The position numbers were made by a program, and so were the translations under genes. A DNA stretch of 64,000 nt. Origin: Rheinheimera pacifica (GTDB lineage: Bacteria; Pseudomonadota; Gammaproteobacteria; Enterobacterales; Alteromonadaceae). Positions within the stretch are counted from its first letter, which is position 1; each line of letters begins with the position of its first letter. Shown piece after piece: positions 1-7,259 of the stretch. The notes below the pieces were generated by a model. It worked only from the letters and a program-made list of their open reading frames with translations. It was not told where the DNA came from and did not search any database. The stretch is taken from contig NZ_JANUEM010000015.1 of assembly GCF_024809855.1 (NCBI RefSeq), positions 40,735-104,734 on the forward strand, written 5' to 3'.

Positions 1-264
1 GCAGTTCAGATACACCTCTTTCATAAAGACGTTTGCCTTGCGTAGTTCCTCTGCCAGCTTGATATTTGGCAGGCCGGTACTTTGGTCAATCAGCTTGATT
101 TTCAGGGTAGGAGAGCCGTAGCTGAACCCTGTTTTACGCTGATCGTTATTCGGGAAATTTTGAACGCCGGTAACGCTGGCATACGGCGTGGTACTGCCGT
201 CTGACTGTTCCATTAAACCGGCTGAAATTTCAGTAATGACAAATTGCACTGTGGTTAAGCTCAT
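1..264 (-). CDS. Small phage protein, probable ssDNA-binding protein (3' end outside window)
   Basis: The first 88 codons of a leftward gene are present; the stop lies beyond the window edge. It begins MSLTTVQFVI and carries an AAGGA ribosome site overlapping the stop region of the replication gene just upstream, only 9 bases away, so the two are cotranscribed. In filamentous phages the gene directly after the gpII-like initiator is normally the gpV-type single-stranded DNA-binding protein, which coats the displaced strand in the cytoplasm. The assignment rests on gene order and small size; I see no diagnostic motif. An unrelated small phage protein is possible. Confidence 0.5.
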   Translation of the reverse strand, partial: MSLTTVQFVITEISAGLMEQSDGSTTPYASVTGVQNFPNNDQRKTGFSYGSPTLKIKLIDQSTGLPNIKLAEELRKANVFMKEVYLNC

Positions 265-273
265 AGTGTTTCC

Positions 274-1467
274 TTAGGCCGCGCGGCCATGAATTACAAC
301 AAAGTTGCGGGTTGAGGGTTTGCGATACCAGTCCGGCATTTGGTGCGGTTGGACAGTGATTTCGCGCTGGTGTCTTATCATTGGCAATGCTGTACGGCTT
401 GCATCGAATGGCATGGAGATATCCAGACCGAGCTGGAGCAGACGCTGTTTATGCACGTAGTATTGACGCGGGTACTTACCGGTATCTTCGTTGTATAAGG
501 GCTGACCATTGAGCCACATATGACAGTAGTTAGCGGTAGCGTTCGCGGCCTGACGTGACTTACAAACTTGGCGGCGTAGCAGCTGGTCGGCAATGGTTAC
601 ATAGTCCATAGTTGCGACCTCTAGAGTTTCAGTGAGATTTTCCAACGTGGTTAACGTGTGGTGTGTTGCTAAATCCTCGATAGTGACATGGCCGTAAAAG
701 CACAGCTCATAGCGGTCTAATTTCTTAGCCTTAAAGCTGTGTTCTTCGCGGACAATTCCGGCAGCCTGACAGTGTTCAACCAGCTTTTTGTAATAGGATT
801 TATCTTCGTCGCTGGCGTCTTTCAGGTTCTTTTTTTCATGTTCAACAAGTTCAAGCCATTTGATATAAAACTTGCTGTAATCCCAGCTGCTACCGCCTAT
901 GCTGCGGCTGGTGGAGTAATCAACAGTAGCGCCGTTAGGGTAAAGGTTAGGACGCTTACCATTGGGCATAGACATCGTTGCGAGGGCGCGCAAAAAGGCG
1001 AATTCGTTTTGATACCCGACCATATGATTCCGCGTTATGTCTACATGGCGAATTATGGCGCCGGTGTAACGCTTTTTGTGCTTGCGGTTGGCAGCATCGT
1101 CGTGAAAGTCTTTCGTAAAGTAGAAGCTGCCGGTGGTGAACGGTGGTAAGCCAAGCTTGCCCAGCACTATGTTGTAAACCTGTATGCACTCTTCAAAAGT
1201 GGTGAATCCATACAGGTTTTCAACACGGCCAAAGCGTGAGGGGTTGCCCTCAACTCTAACGCGGTGGCCATCACAGCTAACACGTAGTGACGTAGAGAAG
1301 CTGCTTTGAATGGTGGCGCGGGAAGCAACGATTTTTTCAGGGTCAAATTCGCCTGTATGCAGGTTCACGGTGACATAGCCCTTGTCACCAATCATTGGCA
1401 GACGATCACCTAAGTGTGTCTGCTCAACAACAAGCCGGTCTATGAACCAGTGGCCAAGGGCGGACAT
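274..1467 (-). CDS. Filamentous phage replication initiation protein (gpII/gpX, Phage_CRI-like)
   Basis: The product (397 aa) would nick the phage plus origin and start rolling-circle replication. It has the family's look: an N-terminal region with a DYSKFYIKW motif followed by a Glu-rich helix near residues 200-215 (the FYxK..E pattern common in gpII-like initiators), then a C-terminal Phage_X-like part. The chosen ATG at 1467 overlaps the stop of the small membrane protein upstream (TAATG), implying translational coupling; an in-frame extension to 1569 would run through that gene and is unlikely. It heads the gene order Rep then probable SSB, as in inoviruses. Family membership is recognised from pattern, not by search. 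Confidence 0.8.
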   Translation of the reverse strand: MSALGHWFIDRLVVEQTHLGDRLPMIGDKGYVTVNLHTGEFDPEKIVASRATIQSSFSTSLRVSCDGHRVRVEGNPSRFGRVENLYGFTTFEECIQVYNIVLGKLGLPPFTTGSFYFTKDFHDDAANRKHKKRYTGAIIRHVDITRNHMVGYQNEFAFLRALATMSMPNGKRPNLYPNGATVDYSTSRSIGGSSWDYSKFYIKWLELVEHEKKNLKDASDEDKSYYKKLVEHCQAAGIVREEHSFKAKKLDRYELCFYGHVTIEDLATHHTLTTLENLTETLEVATMDYVTIADQLLRRQVCKSRQAANATANYCHMWLNGQPLYNEDTGKYPRQYYVHKQRLLQLGLDISMPFDASRTALPMIRHQREITVQPHQMPDWYRKPSTRNFVVIHGRAA

Positions 1468-1655
1468 TACGCTGCACCGCCTAAAGGTGCTAATGAAGCA
1501 ACAAAAATTGCGCCAAAAATAAGAGCTATACCCAAAATGCCGTAAGCGGATTTGCCTGAGTAAACCCACTTATTGCAGCAAATAAAGCCACCGATAAGCA
1601 TACAGCCAGCAAAAAGACCGTAAGGTAAAGAAGGGTCATTAAGTAAATCATTCAT
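1467..1655 (-). CDS. Small two-helix membrane protein of the prophage
   Basis: A 62-residue protein with two hydrophobic stretches (about residues 13-27 and 39-56) separated by a short basic loop, so probably a hairpin in the inner membrane. Its ATG overlaps the stop of the preceding gene (ATGA) and its stop overlaps the Rep start, so it sits inside one tightly coupled phage transcript. Its size and membrane nature recall small filamentous phage accessory proteins, but I cannot name a family. Function unknown. Confidence 0.6.
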   Translation of the reverse strand: MNDLLNDPSLPYGLFAGCMLIGGFICCNKWVYSGKSAYGILGIALIFGAIFVASLAPLGGAA

Positions 1656-2098
1656 GACGACAACCCCTTAACACGGCTGTAGCGTAACCGGCGATCAGTA
1701 CGTAAAACCTCTTTACGCATATCAAGCTTGGCATAGTGCTTTTGTAGCCAGTTGCGTACAGGCTTATCCACAGATTCTGTGGATTGTTCAGGTATAACAA
1801 GGTGCTCAACAGCGGCCGGAGAATCATGGGCTGGAACCGACTTAGATAATTCCAGCTGCTGTTGAGCGTAAACGGCTTGGTACTGTTCAACTGTGACTGA
1901 AGGGCTAACACCGTCAAACGTGATAACCAGTGGTAACTGGTAATTGCGTGAAGCGAAGAAAATCAGGCCAAATTCATCTATGACGCTGTAGCTTTGGTAA
2001 GTGGTTACGTTTGCGTTGATGGCAGCAAGCTTTGCCAGTGCATCGGCATAGTCCGTTGCGGTATACAGAATTTGAGTAACTTGCTCTAACTTGTTCAT
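1652..2098 (-). CDS. Hypothetical prophage early protein
   Basis: A 148-residue soluble protein, first gene of the leftward phage transcript. I do not recognise a family. The N-terminal half looks helical (MNKLEQVTQILYTATDYADAL), the middle is rich in beta-type residues, and the last 40 residues are strongly basic (NWLQKHYAKLDMR and on), suggesting nucleic-acid contact. The ATG at 2098 has a GAGG site 8 bases upstream; a TTG at 2116 would be an alternative without a good site. The two palindromic operators lie just upstream of this start, so its expression is probably controlled by the divergent repressor-like gene. Confidence 0.55.
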   Translation of the reverse strand: MNKLEQVTQILYTATDYADALAKLAAINANVTTYQSYSVIDEFGLIFFASRNYQLPLVITFDGVSPSVTVEQYQAVYAQQQLELSKSVPAHDSPAAVEHLVIPEQSTESVDKPVRNWLQKHYAKLDMRKEVLRTDRRLRYSRVKGLSS

Positions 2099-2118
2099 GG
2101 TTCCAGCCTCTAACAAGG

Positions 2119-2136
2119 TATGTCAATCGTGACATA
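2119..2136. promoter_or_regulatory. Palindromic operator 1 of the prophage switch
   Basis: A perfect inverted repeat, TATGTCA-ATCG-TGACATA, lies 21 bases upstream of the leftward early gene start. An almost identical copy lies 42 bases further right. A pair of 7-bp-arm palindromes in the divergent spacer next to an HTH gene is the classic layout of a phage repressor control region. Confidence 0.75.
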
Positions 2137-2160
2137 AAAAGTATGATCCTCTGCTTTTAA

Positions 2161-2178
2161 TATGTCAAGCATGACATA
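2161..2178. promoter_or_regulatory. Palindromic operator 2 of the prophage switch
   Basis: The second perfect inverted repeat, TATGTCA-AGCA-TGACATA. Only the 4-base spacer differs from the first copy. Start-to-start spacing of 42 bases is four helical turns, placing both sites on the same DNA face, and this copy lies about 42 bases before the repressor-like ATG, so it could also serve autoregulation. Confidence 0.75.
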
Positions 2179-2220
2179 CTTATAGATGCTAAAATTTCGG
2201 AAAAATAAGGGGATAGTGAA

Positions 2221-2577
2221 ATGCCAGATAACTACAGCTATTGGCTTGTAACGAAGCTAAAGGAAAAAGTGGGACTGAAAACGGATTCTGAGATAGCAGA
2301 ACGTATTGATGGTCTGAATCAAGGGAATGTTGCGCACATTAAAGCCGGTAGACGTCACTTAACACCAGAGCAGGCTTTGTTCATTGCTGAACAGTGCAAC
2401 TTAGACATTGGTGAAGTGCTGGTTAAGCTGGATATGGAAAAAGCTAAATCACCGGCAGTACGTGAAGCACTGGGTAGCGTCCTAAAGAGGATAGCCGGGG
2501 CGGTAGCGGCCATAGCTCTGATAGCGGGGCTAATGACGACTCCGGCGAGTGACGACGGCAGCCTTGCTGCGTCCTAA
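2221..2577 (+). CDS. Phage repressor-like HTH protein with C-terminal membrane helix (DUF3693-like)
   Basis: A 118-residue protein with a Cro/CI-type helix-turn-helix in residues 8-65 (KTDSEIAERIDG then HLTPEQALFIAEQCNLD) and a hydrophobic helix at about 86-105 (RIAGAVAAIALIAGLM), a combination seen in DUF3693 proteins of vibrio and pseudomonad filamentous phages. It diverges from the replication genes across two palindromic operators and has an AAGGGG ribosome site before the ATG. The position corresponds to RstR in CTX phage: repressor gene between the early promoter and the attachment site. Repressor function is inferred; the membrane segment is an oddity for a DNA-binding protein. Confidence 0.7.
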   Translation: MPDNYSYWLVTKLKEKVGLKTDSEIAERIDGLNQGNVAHIKAGRRHLTPEQALFIAEQCNLDIGEVLVKLDMEKAKSPAVREALGSVLKRIAGAVAAIALIAGLMTTPASDDGSLAAS

Positions 2578-2582
2578 TGCCT

Positions 2583-2610
2583 ATTTAACATAATATACAT
2601 TATGGGATAT
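2583..2610. mobile_element. dif-like XerCD attachment site (prophage-chromosome junction)
   Basis: Read rightward, 2583-2604 is ATTTAACATAA (XerD arm), TATACA (central region), TTATG, which equals the reverse complement of E. coli dif over 22 consecutive bases. The remaining six bases of the XerC arm (GGATAT) depart from the usual CGCACC. A dif core beside a filamentous phage repressor gene is what XerCD-mediated integration leaves behind. Dif marks the replication terminus, so this window probably lies there. Whether this is the hybrid attL/attR or a variant host dif cannot be decided from one junction. Confidence 0.8.
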
Positions 2611-2753
2611 AATCTATAGTTGGTAAAGCAGCTATTGAAACCATAAAATCCATGTGTCACTTCTAATTACCTCTAGTATGCTTCCAATAGGCTTTCTATT
2701 TTAACTCAACGCTGTAGAATGCTTTCGTTCTGTATTTCTGTTCAGGTTTATCT

Positions 2754-3020
2754 ATGGCAATTACCATTCGCCCTAATGACGAGCAACTGGCTATCTTAGC
2801 TAAAGCACAGCGTATGACAGCTGAGCTTACTTACTCAAAAGCTATCTTTAAAGGCCTTGCTGAATATATACAGCTAAAAAAAGATTTTGATGAGCTGGAA
2901 AAAAAGCATAACGCACTGCTAAGTGCGCATGCCGAGTTAAAAGACACCGTAACCATGTATGTTATGTCGAAAACCAAGCTGGAACGTATGCTGCAAAATG
3001 ATGCCAAAGCTCAGGATTAA
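2754..3020 (+). CDS. Small RHH-like protein with coiled-coil tail, function unknown
   Basis: An 88-residue protein. The start (MAITIRPNDEQLAILAKAQ) resembles the beta strand plus first helix of ribbon-helix-helix DNA-binding proteins; residues 38-70 (KKDFDELEKKHNALLSAH...) read as a heptad coiled coil. An AGG site lies 7 bases before the ATG. It lies between the dif-like site and the nhaP2 gene, converging on the latter with 5 bases between stops. It could belong to a phage satellite, a second dif-integrated element, or the host. No family is recognised. Confidence 0.6.
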   Translation: MAITIRPNDEQLAILAKAQRMTAELTYSKAIFKGLAEYIQLKKDFDELEKKHNALLSAHAELKDTVTMYVMSKTKLERMLQNDAKAQD

Positions 3021-3025
3021 CGGCG

Positions 3026-4750
3026 TTAATCAGCTACGGGTTTAATACCCACCTGAGTTGCTTCGCCGGCTTCATTTACCTGCCGAACGGTTAATAGCAA
3101 TTTGTCCAGCTGTACCTGGTCACCAATAACGACCCGACGGTGAAAACGTTGTGTGATATAGCCAGCCAGGGTTTGCTGCGGATCCTGATCTTCAAAGTTT
3201 ATCGTGTAAAACGCATCTAAATCACTAAGGCTGATGCTGCCATTAAGCACAAAATCACCAAAGAAGCTGCTTTGGTTTAGTACTGCTTTTTCTGCATCTT
3301 TGGCCAGAGTTTCGCTTATTTGCCGGGCATGTTTAAGTTTGGTTAGCACCATTATGGTGTCTTTGGCATTAAATACCGGCTTTTTCTCCGGCAATATCCA
3401 TTCACCATTACGTACTACACCCAGAAACTGTACCGGTTGCTTAAACTGTAAATCTGGCCAACTGGAAGAGAGTACCGGCGAGTGGTCTGTTACTTTAAAT
3501 GCCAGCACTTCCATTACATCGTTGCTTGGCACTGCATCCAGGGGCATTACCTGATCTGGTGTCAGCTCGGCCGGCACTTCTAGTTTTAACCAGCGGGCTA
3601 TTGGTACTATGCTCCAGCCTTGCACTACTAACGATACGATAACTACAACAAAGGCTACGTCAAAATACAGATGTTCATCCGGCATGCCGGCCAACCAGGG
3701 AAACAATGCCAGAATAATCGGCACTGCACCGCGTAGCCCAACCCAGCTGATAAACAGCTGATCGCGTGCCGGAAAACGGAATGGTATTAAACTCAAAAGT
3801 ACAGCTATTGGCCGGGCTATAAAAATCAGCACTGCCGCCAATAGTAACGCCGGAACCAGATGATTCATCAGATTGCTGGGCACAACCAGTAAACCTAACA
3901 TCAAAAACATACCAATTTGGCTTATCCATGCTAAACCATCATGCATACGCAAAATATGGATAATCTGTGGCAAGCGTGCATTACCGACAAGATAACCCAT
4001 CAAATACACCGCTAAAAAACCACTGCCACCAAAGAAGTTGGTTACCGCATAAATGAAGATACAGCTGGCTACAGCAAGTAACGGGAAAAAAGCAAAGCTA
4101 AGCGGTAATTTACGGCATAAAAAAACAAATATGCGCCCTGCTCCGTAACCCATAAGCCCGCCTACTACTGCTTGTTGTAAAAATACAATAGCGACCGACC
4201 AGCTTACAGGTTCACCTTGTGCCAGAATACCCACCAGAGTCAGTGTGAGCATAATTGCCATAGGGTCATTACTCCCCGACTCTATTTCCAGCGTTGATGC
4301 AACGCGATCTTTGATCCGCAGCCCTTGTGACTGAAAAATAGAAAATACCGCTGCAGCATCGGTTGAACTTAAAATGGCACCCAGCAGTAAACCTTGCAGC
4401 AATGTCAGGTTAAGCAAATAAGCTGCAGCAACACCAGCAATACCACAGGTAAGCACTACGCCAACAGTCGCCAACATAGATGCCGGTGCCAGAGCCACTC
4501 TAAAGCGCTCCGGATGGGTACGCATACCGCCGTCAAACAGAATAATAACCAGCGCTATAGAGCCAATTAAAAACGCAACCTGCGGGTTATCGAACTTAAT
4601 GCCAACCAAGCCTTGCTCGCCTGCCAGCATGCCGATTATAAGGAATACCAATAGCATCGGCGCGCCAAGGCGCGCAGAAATAAGAGTAGCTATGATACTG
4701 ATAACAAAAAGAAAACCGCCAACCAATATCGCGAGGTTTATGCTATCCAC
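3026..4750 (-). CDS. nhaP2: K+/H+ antiporter NhaP2 (CvrA), CPA1 family
   Basis: A 574-residue inner-membrane antiporter that exports K+ in exchange for protons. Residues 1-390 form about 12 membrane helices; the conserved ion-site motif appears as SGSNDPMA near residue 160, and FDGGMR near 75. The C-terminal 180 residues hold a TrkA-C/RCK-type regulatory domain (about 400-485) and a CorC/HlyC-like domain (about 495-570), the order typical for NhaP2. The start is GTG with GGAGG seven bases upstream. It reads in the same direction as pyrF, 17 bases away, so may be cotranscribed. Length matches the E. coli protein. Confidence 0.88.
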   Translation of the reverse strand: MDSINLAILVGGFLFVISIIATLISARLGAPMLLVFLIIGMLAGEQGLVGIKFDNPQVAFLIGSIALVIILFDGGMRTHPERFRVALAPASMLATVGVVLTCGIAGVAAAYLLNLTLLQGLLLGAILSSTDAAAVFSIFQSQGLRIKDRVASTLEIESGSNDPMAIMLTLTLVGILAQGEPVSWSVAIVFLQQAVVGGLMGYGAGRIFVFLCRKLPLSFAFFPLLAVASCIFIYAVTNFFGGSGFLAVYLMGYLVGNARLPQIIHILRMHDGLAWISQIGMFLMLGLLVVPSNLMNHLVPALLLAAVLIFIARPIAVLLSLIPFRFPARDQLFISWVGLRGAVPIILALFPWLAGMPDEHLYFDVAFVVVIVSLVVQGWSIVPIARWLKLEVPAELTPDQVMPLDAVPSNDVMEVLAFKVTDHSPVLSSSWPDLQFKQPVQFLGVVRNGEWILPEKKPVFNAKDTIMVLTKLKHARQISETLAKDAEKAVLNQSSFFGDFVLNGSISLSDLDAFYTINFEDQDPQQTLAGYITQRFHRRVVIGDQVQLDKLLLTVRQVNEAGEATQVGIKPVAD

Positions 4751-4767
4751 CCTAACCTCCTGATAAA

Positions 4768-5472
4768 TTAAGCGTTTGATATCTCCTGAACTATAGCATT
4801 CAATGCTTGCAGTGGTTGTGCCGCTTTAGTAATCGGGCGCCCGATTACCATATAATCAACACCTGCCAAAAGTGCCTGAGCCGGTGTCATCACGCGTTTC
4901 TGGTCGTCCTGGCTGCTGCTGGCAGGACGAATACCAGGTGTAACCAGGCAAAACTGCTTACCAAATTGTTGTTTGAGTATTACCGCTTCTTGTGCCGAGC
5001 ACACTACGCCGTCTAACGCTGCACTATGCGCCAGAGTAGCAAGCTTAAGTACCTGCTGTTCTGGTGTTTGATTAATACCTAGTTCTGTTAAGTCGCTTTG
5101 CTCCATGCTGGTTAACACGGTAACGGCGATAAGATAGGGTTTGTCATTACCATAAGTCAGCAACGCTTCGCGCGCCGCATTCATCATTTTACTGCCACCA
5201 GTGGCATGCACATTTACCATCCACACCCCCAAATCTGCAGCGGCTTTAACCGCTTTAGCTACAGTGTTGGGTATATCGTGAAATTTTAAATCCAGAAACA
5301 CATCAAAATGGCGTTGCTGCAATTGCTGTACAAACTGTGGGCCAAAGTGAGTAAACATCTCTTTGCCAATTTTCAACCGGCAAAGGGTTGGGTCTAACTG
5401 ACTAACTAAATTCAGTGCTTCTGTTTTTTGTTCGAAATCAAGAGCTACCACCACAGGGGTCTTGCAGGACAT
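4768..5472 (-). CDS. pyrF: Orotidine 5'-phosphate decarboxylase
   Basis: Catalyses OMP to UMP plus CO2, the last step of de novo pyrimidine synthesis, in the cytosol. The catalytic motif [11 protein letters not shown] with its Asp-Lys-Asp array is present near residue 65, and the phosphate-binding TPGIRP and GRPITKA motifs lie toward the C-terminus. The ATG at 5472 (MSCKTPVV) has an AAAGGA site; a GTG at 5487 overlapping the lapB end is a poorer alternative. It directly follows lapA-lapB, the same neighbourhood as in E. coli (yciS-yciM-pyrF). 234 aa, normal length. Confidence 0.95.
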   Translation of the reverse strand: MSCKTPVVVALDFEQKTEALNLVSQLDPTLCRLKIGKEMFTHFGPQFVQQLQQRHFDVFLDLKFHDIPNTVAKAVKAAADLGVWMVNVHATGGSKMMNAAREALLTYGNDKPYLIAVTVLTSMEQSDLTELGINQTPEQQVLKLATLAHSAALDGVVCSAQEAVILKQQFGKQFCLVTPGIRPASSSQDDQKRVMTPAQALLAGVDYMVIGRPITKAAQPLQALNAIVQEISNA

Positions 5473-5486
5473 GCTTTTTCCTTTCA

Positions 5487-6623
5487 CTAACGACCGTCAA
5501 TGCCACTGATAGGCTCTACAGTTTCCCACTGCTGACAAGACGGACACAACCAATAATGTTTGCGGGTTTTAAAGCCACAGTTACGACAACTGTATAACGA
5601 TTTCTTATCCAGATAGGCATTTACAAGCTCTTCTACGGACGACAACGCTTCAGCAGCCGGTGCTGATTGCTGTTGCCTGATCTGCAGCAGTTTTTGAAAC
5701 AACCGGATACTGGGTTGCTGTTTTAGTTTATCCAGCAAAAATTGCTCAGCTGCAGTAGCCGAACCATGTTCTGCCAGCCAACTGGCAAGCAGCACTACTG
5801 CGCTGATATTATGCTGTTTGTTTGCTAACTGGCTTAACAGCTGATACCACTCTTCATCGCTAAGCGCGCATTGTTGTAACAACGGCAGAATATCGGCGCT
5901 CCATTGTGGCCTGTGTTCAACAATATATAGCAAGGCTGATTTGGCCAGCGCAGTATGCTGCTCTGCCAGTGCTTGTTTAGCAAGTTCATATTTAGGCCGC
6001 ACCGCAGCGGGGTAACGTGAAGCCAACTCCAGCAATGGCTCGGTGTTATGTCCGGGGTGTTGCTTAAGCGCTTCAATTTGCATATTGGCCTGAGCAATAC
6101 GCAAAGTGCTGGATTCAGTACTATCTACCACAGTGCTATATTGCTTAGCTTTATGCCACTCATGAGTAGCAATAAAAATACTAAACAGTTGTTTCAGTGC
6201 TGCTTCACCAAGTACAGGTGACTTAACCAGGTTAACCAACAATTTTTCAGCTCTGTCATACAAGCCGGCAGAAAAATAATCTTTGGCCAGTTCAAACTGA
6301 ATTTGCTGCGCCTGCGGTTTGGGTAATTTAAGCTGATGCAGCTTTTCATGAATACGAATGGCCTTATCCCAATCGCCTTTGCGACGAAACAGGTTGGCCA
6401 ATGCCAGATAGGTTTCTATAGTAGCGGCTTCGATATCAAGCAGTTCTAATAACTGCTCAATAGCTTTATCTTCCTGATCGGTTAATAAGAAGTTTAAACC
6501 AGAAGATAAATTGCGGGTAATGCTGGCACGGCCTTTAAGTTCTTTATGTGTAACGCTGTTGCGCCCCATAAACCAGCCATAAGCTGCAGCTACCGGCAAT
6601 AACAAAAACAGCAGCTCTAACAT
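5487..6623 (-). CDS. lapB: Lipopolysaccharide assembly protein B (YciM)
   Basis: A 378-residue inner-membrane-anchored TPR protein that, with LapA, links LPS synthesis to FtsH-dependent turnover of LpxC. An N-terminal membrane anchor (residues 1-18) is followed by tandem TPR helices over about 60-330 and a rubredoxin-like zinc ribbon with Cys at 346, 349, 360 and 363 (CRNC...CPSC). Three bases separate it from lapA. All family hallmarks are intact. Confidence 0.94.
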   Translation of the reverse strand: MLELLFLLLPVAAAYGWFMGRNSVTHKELKGRASITRNLSSGLNFLLTDQEDKAIEQLLELLDIEAATIETYLALANLFRRKGDWDKAIRIHEKLHQLKLPKPQAQQIQFELAKDYFSAGLYDRAEKLLVNLVKSPVLGEAALKQLFSIFIATHEWHKAKQYSTVVDSTESSTLRIAQANMQIEALKQHPGHNTEPLLELASRYPAAVRPKYELAKQALAEQHTALAKSALLYIVEHRPQWSADILPLLQQCALSDEEWYQLLSQLANKQHNISAVVLLASWLAEHGSATAAEQFLLDKLKQQPSIRLFQKLLQIRQQQSAPAAEALSSVEELVNAYLDKKSLYSCRNCGFKTRKHYWLCPSCQQWETVEPISGIDGR

Positions 6624-6626
6624 AGG

Positions 6627-6869
6627 CTAGCTGTTTTCCGTTGATTTACGCAGCCAACTCTTTGCTTTACGTTGCAGTGAATACAGCAGGGCTATCATCA
6701 GGCCAAGCAAGATGCCCAGCAGCAGGAAAATCAGCGCAATATCAACAACTCTTAAGCGTGCGCTGACAATAAGAAGATTTAAATCAGCAATTTGCTGATT
6801 AATAGAACCAAACAGCACCCCTACTACAATCAGGGCTACTATTACTGCGATATAAAGTAGTCTGCGCAA
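6627..6869 (-). CDS. lapA: Lipopolysaccharide assembly protein A (YciS)
   Basis: An 80-residue protein with two membrane helices (about 4-24 and 41-66) and a basic C-terminal tail, the standard LapA architecture. It partners LapB. The start codon is TTG (at 6869) with GGAG six bases upstream; there is no ATG nearby in frame that keeps the first helix. Lies between ihfB and lapB, all leftward. Confidence 0.88.
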   Translation of the reverse strand: MRRLLYIAVIVALIVVGVLFGSINQQIADLNLLIVSARLRVVDIALIFLLLGILLGLMIALLYSLQRKAKSWLRKSTENS

Positions 6870-6910
6870 GGGAAACTCCGTTTACGCCTGCAAACTCAAT
6901 AAATTGAGGC

Positions 6911-7195
6911 TCAGGTGTTGTCTTTTACCCGGTCACGTAATTCTTTACCAGGTTTGAAGTGCGGTACATGTTTACCGTCCAGTTCAACCTTGTCACCGGT
7001 TTTAGGGTTACGCCCTACACGCGGTGCACGGTAATGCAGTGAAAAACTACCAAAACCACGAATTTCAATGCGTTCGTTAGCGGCTAATGATTGCGCCATC
7101 TGCTCGAGGATTTCTTTAACTGAAGCTTCAACATCCTTGACCTGAATATGCGGGAAATCAGTAGCTAATTTTTCAATTAATTCAGACTTGGTCAT
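6911..7195 (-). CDS. ihfB: Integration host factor subunit beta
   Basis: A 94-residue HU/IHF-family DNA-bending protein that pairs with IHF-alpha. The signature [21 protein letters not shown] region and the beta-arm (residues 55-75) are intact. It follows rpsA as in E. coli, with a hairpin terminator between them that may let only part of rpsA transcription continue. Confidence 0.96.
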   Translation of the reverse strand: MTKSELIEKLATDFPHIQVKDVEASVKEILEQMAQSLAANERIEIRGFGSFSLHYRAPRVGRNPKTGDKVELDGKHVPHFKPGKELRDRVKDNT

Positions 7196-7224
7196 AGCCC
7201 CTCCGGCAAACCTGATTTTGGATA

Positions 7225-7250
7225 AAGCAGGAGGCTTAAGCCCCCTGCTT
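7225..7250 (-). terminator. Hairpin between rpsA and ihfB
   Basis: Reading leftward, AAGCAGG-G-GGC-TTAA-GCC-T-CCTGCTT forms a ten-pair stem with one mismatch, followed by TTAT. It lies right after the rpsA stop, so it is a terminator or attenuator limiting readthrough into ihfB. Confidence 0.6.
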
Positions 7251-7259
7251 CGTTAGCAA

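Larger units (their letters stand above)
1..2610. mobile_element. Partial filamentous prophage (replication end), integrated at a dif-like site
   Basis: The segment holds a compact set of small overlapping genes with a gpII-type initiator, a probable ssDNA-binding protein, a repressor-like gene and operators, ended on the right by a dif-like XerCD site. Morphogenesis genes (coat, gpIII, Zot-like gpI) are not visible and should lie left of the window. The order att - repressor - operators - rep mirrors integrated CTX-type phages. The left boundary is unknown. Confidence 0.7.

Noticed and set aside
739..1149. 136-codon rightward open frame inside the replication gene
   Set aside because: Lies wholly antisense to the gpII-like gene, lacks a ribosome site and has no recognisable protein character.
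3000..3060. A second dif-like site closing off the 88-residue gene
   Set aside because: No sequence resembling the XerC/XerD arms is present between the gene and nhaP2.
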